Source: an uncultured Prevotella sp.
GTDB taxonomy: Bacteria > Bacteroidota > Bacteroidia > Bacteroidales > Bacteroidaceae
Direction of reading: 5' to 3'
Assembly (NCBI GenBank): GCA_934256705.1
Contig: CAKQPF010000035.1
Span: forward strand, 1 to 37,153
DNA: 37,153 nucleotides
Position 1 is the first letter of the stretch; each line of letters opens with the position of its first letter. Under the pieces are notes generated by a model. That model was not told the DNA's origin, searched no databases, and saw only the letters and a program-made list of their open reading frames with translations. Positions 24,809-32,564 of this stretch are shown piece by piece. Both the position numbers and the translations under genes were made by a program.

Positions 24809-25750
24809 ATGGCTTTAACGCAATATTCATATAGAATTAAGGTTCTGTCTATCCTTCTTGTTGCCATTTTGCTTTCTGCTTCAGCTTATGCACAGAAATG
24901 GAATAAGGCTTACCAGGATTATATAGACCTATACAAAGACATCGCTATAGAGCAGATGCTCAAGCATGATATCCCCGCGAGTATAACCTTAGCACAAGGT
25001 CTGCTCGAAAGCGGAGCAGGGAGAAGTACGCTCGCAGTAAAAGGAAACAACCATTTCGGCATCAAATGTCACGAATGGAATGGTCCTACTATGATAAAAA
25101 GCGATGACCGTCCAGACGATTGTTTTCGAGTTTATTCCAATCCAAGGCAAAGCTATGAAGATCATAGCATTTTCCTGAAACGTCCACGATATAAATCTCT
25201 ATTCCAGCTTTCGCGCTCTGACTACCGCGGTTGGGCAAGAGGATTGAAGGCTTGTGGCTATGCTACTAATCCTGCATATGCCCAGTCTCTCATCAATATT
25301 ATTGAGACTTACAAGTTGTATATCTATGACAACGCTAAGCATTACGACCGATTTATGGTCAATCATGCAGGTAAAAGCAGTGGTCTCAGCATTGTAGGAG
25401 GTATGCCGCACCGTATATTCTCATATAACAAGAATTACTATATACGAGCTCGCAAGGGAGACACTTTCCGCTCACTTAGTAAGGAGATGGGAGTCAGCCG
25501 CAGAAATCTTGCCAGATACAACGAACTGGACAAAAACCAAACTCTAAAAGAAGGCGACATAATCTACTTGAAAAAGAAGCGCACTAAAGCAACTAAAGAG
25601 TATAAACATCGTCTGCACACCGTACGTAATGGTGAAAGTTTATATTCAATAGCCCAGCTTTATGGTATTCGCCTTTCAAGTCTTTACAAGAAGAACCATC
25701 TGCCTGACGACTATTCTATTCGTGTAGGCGACCAGCTTAGGATTTACTAA
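24809..25750 (+). CDS. Exported glucosaminidase with two LysM domains
   Basis: The 313-residue protein has an N-terminal signal peptide (VLSILLVAILLSASAYA, cleavage before QKW), a glucosaminidase domain (about 30-175) and two LysM peptidoglycan-binding repeats (about 205-255 and 263-313). The catalytic domain has ASITLAQGLLESGAGRS with the likely catalytic Glu67, then GNNHFGIKC, YEDHSIFLK and YATNPAYAQSL, all typical of this GH73-like family. It should cleave the glycan chains of peptidoglycan during cell-wall turnover. It is transcribed alone. No convincing TAnnTTTG promoter was found in the 230 bases before it. Confidence 0.93.
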   Translation: MALTQYSYRIKVLSILLVAILLSASAYAQKWNKAYQDYIDLYKDIAIEQMLKHDIPASITLAQGLLESGAGRSTLAVKGNNHFGIKCHEWNGPTMIKSDDRPDDCFRVYSNPRQSYEDHSIFLKRPRYKSLFQLSRSDYRGWARGLKACGYATNPAYAQSLINIIETYKLYIYDNAKHYDRFMVNHAGKSSGLSIVGGMPHRIFSYNKNYYIRARKGDTFRSLSKEMGVSRRNLARYNELDKNQTLKEGDIIYLKKKRTKATKEYKHRLHTVRNGESLYSIAQLYGIRLSSLYKKNHLPDDYSIRVGDQLRIY

Positions 25751-26048
25751 TGTCTCTCTCTTGGTGGTTTTAATTTAAAGGCATACGCTGATATAAATTT
25801 GAAGTTAATTTATAAACGTAAGCGAATCAACTTCATCATCATACAATAGAAGTAAGAAGACTGCAATTATATGTACAACATTGCAGTCTTCGTGCTATAT
25901 ATCGTTTTCAACAAAGTACAAGTGCAGTGCTGAAGATTCATGATATGTTTACAGTGTGCTTTTTTTCATAAGAAACCAATGCCAACATTTGCAAGATCTA
26001 AAAAAAAATGGTATTGTTCTTCATTTTTATGAAAAAAAATAGGAAATA
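25751..26048. other. Gap between the glucosaminidase and tmRNA promoter
   Basis: No gene is seen. Apart from the hairpin at 25856-25891, the interval is AT-rich without recognisable structure. Confidence 0.6.
25856..25891 (+). terminator. Probable terminator of the glucosaminidase gene
   Basis: GAAGACTGCAA (25856-25866) and TTGCAGTCTTC (25881-25891) pair perfectly with a 14-base loop, about 105 bases past the stop codon. The following sequence has only a weak T bias. Confidence 0.5.
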
Positions 26049-26082
26049 TTTGTGGTAATACAAGAAAAAAGTTGTATCTTTG
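26049..26082 (+). promoter_or_regulatory. Bacteroidetes-type promoter of tmRNA
   Basis: TTTG (26049-26052), 22 bases, then TATCTTTG (26075-26082). The spacing is slightly long. Transcription should start near 26090, giving a precursor leader of about 118 bases before the mature tmRNA. Confidence 0.65.
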
Positions 26083-26207
26083 CAAAACGTAAAAGCATAA
26101 TCATCTTGCGAGTGAAAGACAATATGCAACAATTTATTTTGAATTTCACTTTTGCAAACGGCTTTGTCACGACAATGTTTTCTTCATTTCGGTTATATTG
26201 AGACTAT

Positions 26208-26602
26208 GGGGTTGACTGGATTTGACAGCGGGCTGAGGTGGTATGTAAGCATGCGGAGTTACGACTGTGAACTCCATAATCCCGTCGGTCAACAATTTAA
26301 TTGGCGAAAATTCTTACGCTCTCGCTGCTTAATCGAAGTATAGTAGATTAACTTTATTCCTTTGCTAGGCATTGGAACGAGACATCGCTCAGAGCCCATT
26401 CCCTGAGGCTGACTGATATAGCGGTGCTATAATTTCGGGGATAGCAGATGGTTTGCCTCACGCTCTCTGTGAAGTTTTAGAGGATAAGGCATCAGTTGGT
26501 GGTCCAGGTCTTGCTGATGCACGAAAACCAAAGGCTGGAATAAGCATGTAGAAAGCATACGATTTCCCTGTTTGGACGAGGGTTCGATTCCCTCCAGCTC
26601 CA
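26208..26602 (+). ncRNA. ssrA: Transfer-messenger RNA (tmRNA)
   Basis: The 395-base RNA rescues stalled ribosomes and tags the incomplete proteins for proteolysis. The 5' end GGGGTTGACTGGATTTGAC and the 3' end GGTTCGATTCCCTCCAGCTCC form the tRNA-like domain (acceptor pairing GGGGTTG with CAGCTCC, including wobbles). The tag frame at 26303-26332 reads GGC GAA AAT TCT TAC GCT CTC GCT GCT TAA, giving GENSYALAA, which fits Bacteroidales tags. The CCA end is not encoded. It is an undivided, one-piece tmRNA. Confidence 0.97.
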
Positions 26603-26777
26603 CAAATGGTGAGGAAAACAAAAATGGGTTTTTGGTTGTTTGATATTGGTACATTATTATCAATTCATAACCTAAAGCCCATTCGCTTTAATCGTATTTC
26701 TGAAAAGGCATTAGAAAAACAAATTCCTGAACGGAACCTGCCAAGCGCAGATAATGTTGTGAAATAAATCCTTAGAT

Positions 26778-27506
26778 TTACTCCTCCACGTTCAAAATGC
26801 GACTAAGCACATTTGAGACCTTATAACTTGCGGTTTCAATAAGTGCAATATTGAGACGTGACAGGGTAGGGAAACTGTGTGATTCATTTAAGGCTTTGTC
26901 AATTAAGCGATAATAATGCGTCAACGGATTTGCATATTTTCTTGTCATGAATTCAATCTCGTCAGTATCAAAATCAAAAAGTTCCACAAGCAATGCTCCA
27001 ATAAATGACGACACTTCTATGATGCCAAGTTTTTCTATCCACAAATTTAATTTCACGAAATCTACTTTGTTGCCTAAATTCCGAAGGTATTCCCCAACGG
27101 CAATTATACCAGAAAGCGAGAGGTCGGATGTTATGATTAGATTTGCATTCTGTACTATTAGTGAGAGAAGCTTCAGACTTTCCACCGATGTGTCCATACT
27201 ATGACGCTCGTCCTCCTGTATTTTTTTGTATTTCTTTGCAGATAACGGTCCAAACAAACATGCTTGAGAACAGTCGAAACTATTCGCATTTAGAGATTCC
27301 ATCGGATGAATATTCACAGGCATCTCTTTGTCTGCAAAAAAACGAAACATTCCTCTCTCAATGTAATACTTCACATCCAATTTATCTGCCACATCAAGAA
27401 GTCTGGTCCATTTATATGCAGACATGGAATCTATGCTTTCAATATCAAGATTGAAAGCACCTTTGCGAAGCAATGCGGTGAAATTATCAGATATGATAGG
27501 ATGCAT
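26778..27506 (-). CDS. Conserved-looking hypothetical protein
   Basis: The 242-residue protein is not one I can name. It has no signal peptide or membrane segment and is mostly helical. The opening FTALLRKGAFNLDIESIDSM followed by KWTRLLDVADKLDVKYYIER loosely resembles the N-terminal helical part of the uncharacterised nucleotidyltransferase family (NTP_transf_5), but no nucleotidyltransferase catalytic motif (GSxxx(D/E)xD) is present, so that relation is weak. It lies alone on the minus strand between tmRNA and the uxaA operon. Coding potential looks real because the frame is long and the residue composition is normal. Confidence 0.6.
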   Translation of the reverse strand: MHPIISDNFTALLRKGAFNLDIESIDSMSAYKWTRLLDVADKLDVKYYIERGMFRFFADKEMPVNIHPMESLNANSFDCSQACLFGPLSAKKYKKIQEDERHSMDTSVESLKLLSLIVQNANLIITSDLSLSGIIAVGEYLRNLGNKVDFVKLNLWIEKLGIIEVSSFIGALLVELFDFDTDEIEFMTRKYANPLTHYYRLIDKALNESHSFPTLSRLNIALIETASYKVSNVLSRILNVEE

Positions 27507-27532
27507 TTATTTACTTGTTTTGCTTTCTTATT

Positions 27533-27641
27533 GGAAACAATAGAAAACAGAGAACAGGAAAGCCGGAAATATACCTTAGAATTTGGAGCTCATTTCCATG
27601 AAAGAAACACCTGTTTCCCATTTTCTCTGTTTTCTATTTCC
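27533..27641. repeat. Long stem-loop between uxaA and the hypothetical gene
   Basis: TAGAAAACAGAGAA (27541-27554) is the perfect reverse complement of 27623-27636, and GGAAA (27533-27537) can pair with TTTCC (27637-27641). The loop of about 70 bases contains further weak inverted words. It begins 10 bases past the uxaA stop and may be the end of that transcript. Confidence 0.6.
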
Positions 27642-27650
27642 TTAATTTTT

Positions 27651-29147
27651 TTAGAGCGTCACGCCATTCTTGAAAATTGATATTTCACGATATCCATTCT
27701 TCTCATTCTGCGCCTGTTCACCACTTGCTACAGCAAGAACCTTGTCAATAAACTCTGGCACAAGCTCCTTCATGGATTTTCCATCCACCAGTTGTCCTGC
27801 ATTAAAGTCAATCCAGTTCTTCTTGTTGTTGTAGAGATTGCTGTTTGTCGAGATCTTCATTGTTGGCACAAACGTGCCAAAAGGAGTTCCACGACCAGTG
27901 GAAAAGAGAACGATGTGGCAACCTGCAGCCGCAAGAGCAGTGGAAGCTACGAGGTCATTGCCTGGTGCGGAAAGCAGATTAAGTCCTGGTGTCTGAAGAC
28001 GGTCACCATACTCAAGGACACCGCTTACAGGAGCACGACCACATTTCTGCGTACATCCAAGAGCCTTGTCTTCAAGAGTGGAAATACCACCAGCCTTGTT
28101 TCCAGGACTTGGGTTTTCGCCGACAGGCTCACCATGGGATAAGAAATAATTCTTGAAATTGTTAATTAAAGAGACTGTCTTGTCGAAAAGTTCACGTGTC
28201 TCGCAACGGTTCATAAGAATAGTTTCTGCGCCGAACATTTCCGGTACCTCTGTAAGGATTGATGTACCGCCTTGTGCTACGAGCCAGTCAGAGAACTCAC
28301 CCTCAAGAGGATTGGCTGTAATACCAGAGAAGCCATCAGAACCTCCGCATTTCAATCCAACACGGAGTTTGCTAACAGGAACTTCTTCACGACAATCATT
28401 CTTAGCAATAGTATAGAGGTTGCGTAGCACATTCATACATTCCTCAACTTCATCACCTTCCACTCTCTGTGTGACTACGAGCTTAATGCGGTCTTTGTCA
28501 TAGTCACCAAGCATTGCCATGAAGTCCTCTGGCTGATTGTTTTCACATCCAAGCGAGAGAACAAGCACAGCGCCAGCATTAGGATGGAGGACTATATCGC
28601 GCAATACTTTGCGTGTAGCCTCATGGTCTTCTGACAACTGGGAGCAACCATAATTGTGATGCCAGGCATGTATGGCGTCTATATCTTTAAGTTTGGTTTC
28701 TTCTTCCAGTTGCTTGGCTACGCGTTCCGCAATGCCGTTTACGCATCCAACGGTAGGAACCACCCATATTTCGTTTCTTACGCCAACCTCTCCATTCTTA
28801 CGTACATATCCCTTGAATGTTCGGTTTTCCTTTGCAATAGACAATTTGTCATCAACAGGATTGTATGTATATTCAAGTGTGCCAGCGAGGTTGGTCTTGA
28901 GATTATTCTCGTTTACCCATTCGCCAGCCTTGAGATCCTTTTTCGCATGACCGATAGGATAACCATACTTTATGATGTCCTCACCTTCATTCTTGTCCTC
29001 AATGAGAACCTTGTGTCCAGCAGGAACATCCTGCAATAGTGTAATCTCCTTTCCATCAGCAGAGATTGTCTCTCCAGCCTTCATGGCTCTGAGACATACG
29101 ACAACCGAGTCTGCTGGGTTAATTTTTAGAAATGATGCTTTTTCCAT
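27651..29147 (-). CDS. uxaA: Altronate dehydratase (UxaA family)
   Basis: The 498-residue protein is a UxaA/GarD-type sugar-acid dehydratase. It has an N-terminal SAF-like domain (about 1-95, with INPADSVVVCLRAMKAGE) fused to the catalytic part, which shows HNYGCSQL, LGCENNQPE, KCGGSDGFSGITANP and GCTQKCGRAPVSG. The reaction expected is D-altronate to 2-keto-3-deoxygluconate plus water. A galactarate dehydratase role cannot be excluded by reading alone, but the neighbouring kdgK and kdgA genes favour altronate, since both use the resulting product. It is downstream of the LacI-type gene by 114 bases with no visible promoter between, so they are probably co-transcribed. Confidence 0.93.
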   Translation of the reverse strand: MEKASFLKINPADSVVVCLRAMKAGETISADGKEITLLQDVPAGHKVLIEDKNEGEDIIKYGYPIGHAKKDLKAGEWVNENNLKTNLAGTLEYTYNPVDDKLSIAKENRTFKGYVRKNGEVGVRNEIWVVPTVGCVNGIAERVAKQLEEETKLKDIDAIHAWHHNYGCSQLSEDHEATRKVLRDIVLHPNAGAVLVLSLGCENNQPEDFMAMLGDYDKDRIKLVVTQRVEGDEVEECMNVLRNLYTIAKNDCREEVPVSKLRVGLKCGGSDGFSGITANPLEGEFSDWLVAQGGTSILTEVPEMFGAETILMNRCETRELFDKTVSLINNFKNYFLSHGEPVGENPSPGNKAGGISTLEDKALGCTQKCGRAPVSGVLEYGDRLQTPGLNLLSAPGNDLVASTALAAAGCHIVLFSTGRGTPFGTFVPTMKISTNSNLYNNKKNWIDFNAGQLVDGKSMKELVPEFIDKVLAVASGEQAQNEKNGYREISIFKNGVTL

Positions 29148-29261
29148 AGTTAGTTTTGTATTTTAACGTTAGTCTTATATCTTATTGTCTGATAGTGATA
29201 TACGTGTCAGCAGTATTAAATGCGTCTGTGGTCAATAGCTGTAATGCGTAAAACAAACGGA

Positions 29262-30554
29262 TTAAAGCATTGTCCTGCGATAGAAATCGACATTCTCCTT
29301 AGTCAAAATTTCTATAGGCATATAATTGACTGGCGTGACGACTTTCTTGAGGATAATTGCACGTGCAAGAGCATCCACGCTGTAATATCCCTGCATGTAA
29401 CCATGCTGAGCAATTAGGAAAGATATACTTCCCTGTCGCAGACATTCTGCATTTTTCTCCACCATATCATAGCCCATGATCTGAATGTTGCGGCGATTTG
29501 TTTTCAGTAGGAATTCACCCACAAGATGAGCTTTGGAATTCAGAGTTATACAATGATGGATATCTGTATTCTCAGAGAAGAATTTCTCTAATCTTGCCGT
29601 GTATTCCTTTCTTGTGGATTCGTAAGGAAGGTCGAGTATGACAATTTCGACATCTGGGAAATGATCTTTCATATAATGTCTGAATCCTACTTCTCGGTTG
29701 TCTTGTTGCTTGCTTGCCACGTTCGTACCGTCAAGCGTCTGCTTCATCAGCATAATTCTGTTCTCCTTATTTGCTATTAGCATCAGCATTTTTGCGGCGA
29801 AATATCCACTGGCAAAAGAGTCCTGGCCATAAAATGCGAGTGGACGGAGATCCGGCATGTAAGAGTCCAGCATAATGAAAGGAATATTTCTCTCATGAAG
29901 CTGGTCTGTGAATTTTCGGGTCATTTCAAGACGAGAAGGTACAATTATTACGCCGTCAGGAGTGTCTGCAAGGATTTTCTCGTACTGTTCTGTGAATGTG
30001 ACTTCGTCTTTGCGCTTGTAGTAATGTATTTTGATATTTACGTTTAAGTCGCGACGTGTCTCACAGCATTTCAGCTGGCCTTGTTCTACTTCCTCCCAGT
30101 AAGCTTCGCTCTCATGTCGTGGCATGAGGCAATGGAAATTGTATGACCTGTTGTGCGCAAGTGCACTTGCATACATATTAGGCACATAATTCATTTCATC
30201 GAGAGCTTTCTGCACCAAAACAAGGGCTTTTGGAGATACATTTGGGCGATTGTGTAGCACACGATCAACTGTGCCGACGCTTACGCCGGCTTTCTCTGCG
30301 ATATCCTTGATAGTGATGCGGAGCGAGCCAGAAGTTTCTCTTTCTCGCTTTCTCTTTCTTGATTTATCATCTTGCGCATCATTGTTTTTGCGCGAAGCAG
30401 ACTTGCCTTTTTTCTTATCATTTCCTTTTTTAGAAGATGAAGTCGAACCCTTAGGGCGTCCGCGTCGTGGTTTTTGTTCATCCGTAGGCGTTCCTCCGCC
30501 TTCCGGACTGATATCCATATCTTTTATTGGTGCGTTTCCTGACTTGTTTGTCAT
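29262..30554 (-). CDS. LacI-family regulator with basic AT-hook-like N-terminal extension
   Basis: The 430-residue protein is a LacI/GalR-type regulator. The helix-turn-helix is at 81-108 (TIKDIAEKAGVSVGTVDRVL), later than usual, and the periplasmic-binding-like effector domain fills 120-430 (for example PDGVIIVPSR and NIQIMGYDMV). The first 80 residues are extra and very Lys/Arg/Ser rich, with an AT-hook-like motif KPRRGRPKGS at 28-37. It is transcribed divergently from kdgK and upstream of uxaA, so its effector is probably KDG or a related sugar acid. A minus-strand -7 motif TATTTTTG is at 30610-30617. The start could be internal, for example near residue 79, but no ATG is present there. 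Confidence 0.88.
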   Translation of the reverse strand: MTNKSGNAPIKDMDISPEGGGTPTDEQKPRRGRPKGSTSSSKKGNDKKKGKSASRKNNDAQDDKSRKRKRERETSGSLRITIKDIAEKAGVSVGTVDRVLHNRPNVSPKALVLVQKALDEMNYVPNMYASALAHNRSYNFHCLMPRHESEAYWEEVEQGQLKCCETRRDLNVNIKIHYYKRKDEVTFTEQYEKILADTPDGVIIVPSRLEMTRKFTDQLHERNIPFIMLDSYMPDLRPLAFYGQDSFASGYFAAKMLMLIANKENRIMLMKQTLDGTNVASKQQDNREVGFRHYMKDHFPDVEIVILDLPYESTRKEYTARLEKFFSENTDIHHCITLNSKAHLVGEFLLKTNRRNIQIMGYDMVEKNAECLRQGSISFLIAQHGYMQGYYSVDALARAIILKKVVTPVNYMPIEILTKENVDFYRRTML

Positions 30555-30609
30555 TTCTGTATTGGGGATAGTTTATATGATTGTAGTATCTTATTCCTAA
30601 TTGATTTTG

Positions 30610-30646
30610 CAAAAATAATAAAAAAAAGCGAAATGTGGATATTCCA
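30610..30646. promoter_or_regulatory. Candidate regulator promoter and operator-like dyad
   Basis: A minus-strand TATTTTTG (30610-30617) could be the -7 element for the LacI-type gene. Close by, TGGATATTCCA (30636-30646) is a near palindrome (TGGA/TCCA arms, three-base centre). Within a divergent promoter region controlled by a LacI-type protein this is a possible operator, but there is only one copy and no CG centre, so the call is weak. Confidence 0.3.
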
Positions 30647-30700
30647 TATATGTATTTTATTCAAAAAAATAGAAAAAGATGTTTTTTTTGCAGTTTTTTT

Positions 30701-30730
30701 TTTGAATTTGATAAAGTTTTAGTAATTTTG
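30701..30730 (+). promoter_or_regulatory. Bacteroidetes-type promoter of the kdgK-kdgA operon
   Basis: TTTG (30701-30704), 18 bases, then TAATTTTG (30723-30730), 59 bases upstream of the kdgK ATG. The upstream T-tracts may act as an activating element. Confidence 0.65.
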
Positions 30731-30789
30731 CGAGCGAAAATACTTTGTACGATTAAATCTTATGCATATTAACATATAATTAACTAACT

Positions 30790-31812
30790 ATGGCAAAAGT
30801 AGTAACACTCGGCGAAATCATGCTTCGCCTTTCTCCTAACGGTCAGGACCGTTTTATCCAGACCGACATTTTCCGTATCATCCCTGGCGGTGGCGAGGCT
30901 AATGTGGCAATTAGTTGTGCAAACTATGGACACGACGCTTATCTTGTAACAAAGCTTCCTGCCCATGAAATCGGTCAGATTGCCGTGAACTCTCTCCGTC
31001 GCTATGGTGTTAACACCAAGTTTATCGCTCGTGGTGGTGATCGTGTAGGTCTTTATTACTGTGAGACAGGTGCTTCCATGCGTCCATCTAAGGTGATTTA
31101 TGACCGTGCTCATTCTGCAATCGCAGAGGCAAATCCTGAGGATTTCGATTTTGATGCAATCATGGAAGGTGCAGACTGGTTCCACTGGTCTGGTATTACT
31201 CCTGCCATTTCTGATAAAGCTGCAGAACTTACACGCCTTGCTTGTGAAGCAGCAAAGCGTCATGGTGTTACCGTTTCTGTTGACCTTAACTTCCGCAAGA
31301 AGCTCTGGACTTCAGAGAAGGCCATTTCCATCATGCGTCCTCTGATGCAGTATGTAGATGTATGCATCGGTAATGAAGAGGATGCTGAACTCTGTCTTGG
31401 TTTCAAACCTGATGCAGATGTAGAAGGCGGAGAAACCAATGCTGCTGGATATGAGGGAATCTTCAAGCAGATGAAGGAGACATTCGGTTTCAAATATGTT
31501 GTTTCCACTCTTCGTGAATCTTTCTCTGCTACATTCAATGGCTGGAAAGCACTCATCTATGATGGCAAGGAATTCTATCAGTCAAAGCGTTATGAAATCA
31601 ATCCAATCATCGACCGTGTAGGTGGTGGTGACTCTTTCTCTGGAGGTCTTATCCACGGTCTTCTTACAAAGGCTACACAGGGTGAAGCTCTTGAGTTTGC
31701 TGTTGCCGCTTCTGCTCTCAAGCATACTATCAATGGTGACTACAACCTCGTTTCTGTAGCAGAAGTTGAGGCTCTCGCTGGTGGCGCTGCAAATGGTCGT
31801 GTACAGCGTTAA
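30790..31812 (+). CDS. kdgK: 2-Dehydro-3-deoxygluconokinase (PfkB family)
   Basis: The 340-residue kinase phosphorylates 2-keto-3-deoxygluconate (KDG) to KDPG. PfkB signatures are visible: the N-terminal PGGGEANVAISCANYG at about 32-47 and the C-terminal DRVGGGDSFSGGLIHG with catalytic Asp281. The substrate follows from the KDPG aldolase gene next door and from SVDLNFRKKLW, typical of KDG kinases. The ATG at 30790 is the first in frame. It is the first gene of the rightward operon and is 83 bases before kdgA. Codon use is strongly biased towards preferred codons. Confidence 0.93.
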   Translation: MAKVVTLGEIMLRLSPNGQDRFIQTDIFRIIPGGGEANVAISCANYGHDAYLVTKLPAHEIGQIAVNSLRRYGVNTKFIARGGDRVGLYYCETGASMRPSKVIYDRAHSAIAEANPEDFDFDAIMEGADWFHWSGITPAISDKAAELTRLACEAAKRHGVTVSVDLNFRKKLWTSEKAISIMRPLMQYVDVCIGNEEDAELCLGFKPDADVEGGETNAAGYEGIFKQMKETFGFKYVVSTLRESFSATFNGWKALIYDGKEFYQSKRYEINPIIDRVGGGDSFSGGLIHGLLTKATQGEALEFAVAASALKHTINGDYNLVSVAEVEALAGGAANGRVQR

Positions 31813-31895
31813 TGAAATAATATAGGACTTTAAGAGTAATAGCACGACTATGAATTTTTTAGCCCTATTTCCAATAAAAATTATTTTATATAATA

Positions 31896-32564
31896 ATGGC
31901 AAAATTTGATAAATTGGCAGTAATGGCAAAGATTGCCGCTGCCCCTATGGTTCCTGTATTTTATAATAAGGACGTAGAAGTTTGCAAGAATGTCATAAAG
32001 GCATGTTACGACGGTGGTGTTCGCGCTTTCGAATTTACAAACCGTGGTGATTTCGCTCATGAGGTATTCGGAGCACTGTCACATTGGGCATCAGAAGCTT
32101 GTCCTGAGCTTGCTCTCGGAATCGGTTCTGTAGTTGATGCTCCTACTGCAGCTCTTTACATCCAACTTGGTGCAAACTTTGTTGTTGGTCCACTCTTTAA
32201 TCCTGATATCGCTGTTGTATGTAACCGTCGTTGCATAACTTATTGTCCTGGCTGTCTCACACCATCTGAGATTGGAAAAGCACAGGAAGTGGGATGTGAT
32301 TTCACCAAGGTATTCCCTGGAGACGTAGTAGGTACTAATCTCATCAAAGGTCTCTTGGCTCCTATGCCATGGTCTAAGATCATGGTTACCGGTGGTGTCG
32401 CTCCAGAAAAGGAAAACCTCGAAAAGTGGTTCAAGGCTGGTGTGTTCTGCGTAGGAATGGGTTCAAAGCTCTTCCCGAAGGATAAGGTTGCTGCTGGTGA
32501 TTGGCAGTACATAACAGATAAATGTAAGGAAGCTCTCGGCTATTGTGCAGAGGCTCGTGCATAA
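31896..32564 (+). CDS. kdgA: KDPG aldolase (2-dehydro-3-deoxy-phosphogluconate aldolase)
   Basis: The 222-residue class I aldolase splits KDPG into pyruvate and glyceraldehyde-3-phosphate. The active-site residues are Glu46 (in AFEFTNRG) and the Schiff-base Lys138 (in GCDFTKVFPGD), and the phosphate-binding GGVAPE lies near 165. Many bacterial homologues also act on 4-hydroxy-2-oxoglutarate. It sits between kdgK and the sensor gene and overlaps the latter's start. It completes the path altronate to KDG to KDPG to central metabolism. Confidence 0.95.
   Translation: MAKFDKLAVMAKIAAAPMVPVFYNKDVEVCKNVIKACYDGGVRAFEFTNRGDFAHEVFGALSHWASEACPELALGIGSVVDAPTAALYIQLGANFVVGPLFNPDIAVVCNRRCITYCPGCLTPSEIGKAQEVGCDFTKVFPGDVVGTNLIKGLLAPMPWSKIMVTGGVAPEKENLEKWFKAGVFCVGMGSKLFPKDKVAAGDWQYITDKCKEALGYCAEARA

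Noticed and set aside
26152..26343. Open frame across the tmRNA gene
   Set aside because: The sequence is the tmRNA itself; only the short tag frame within it is translated.
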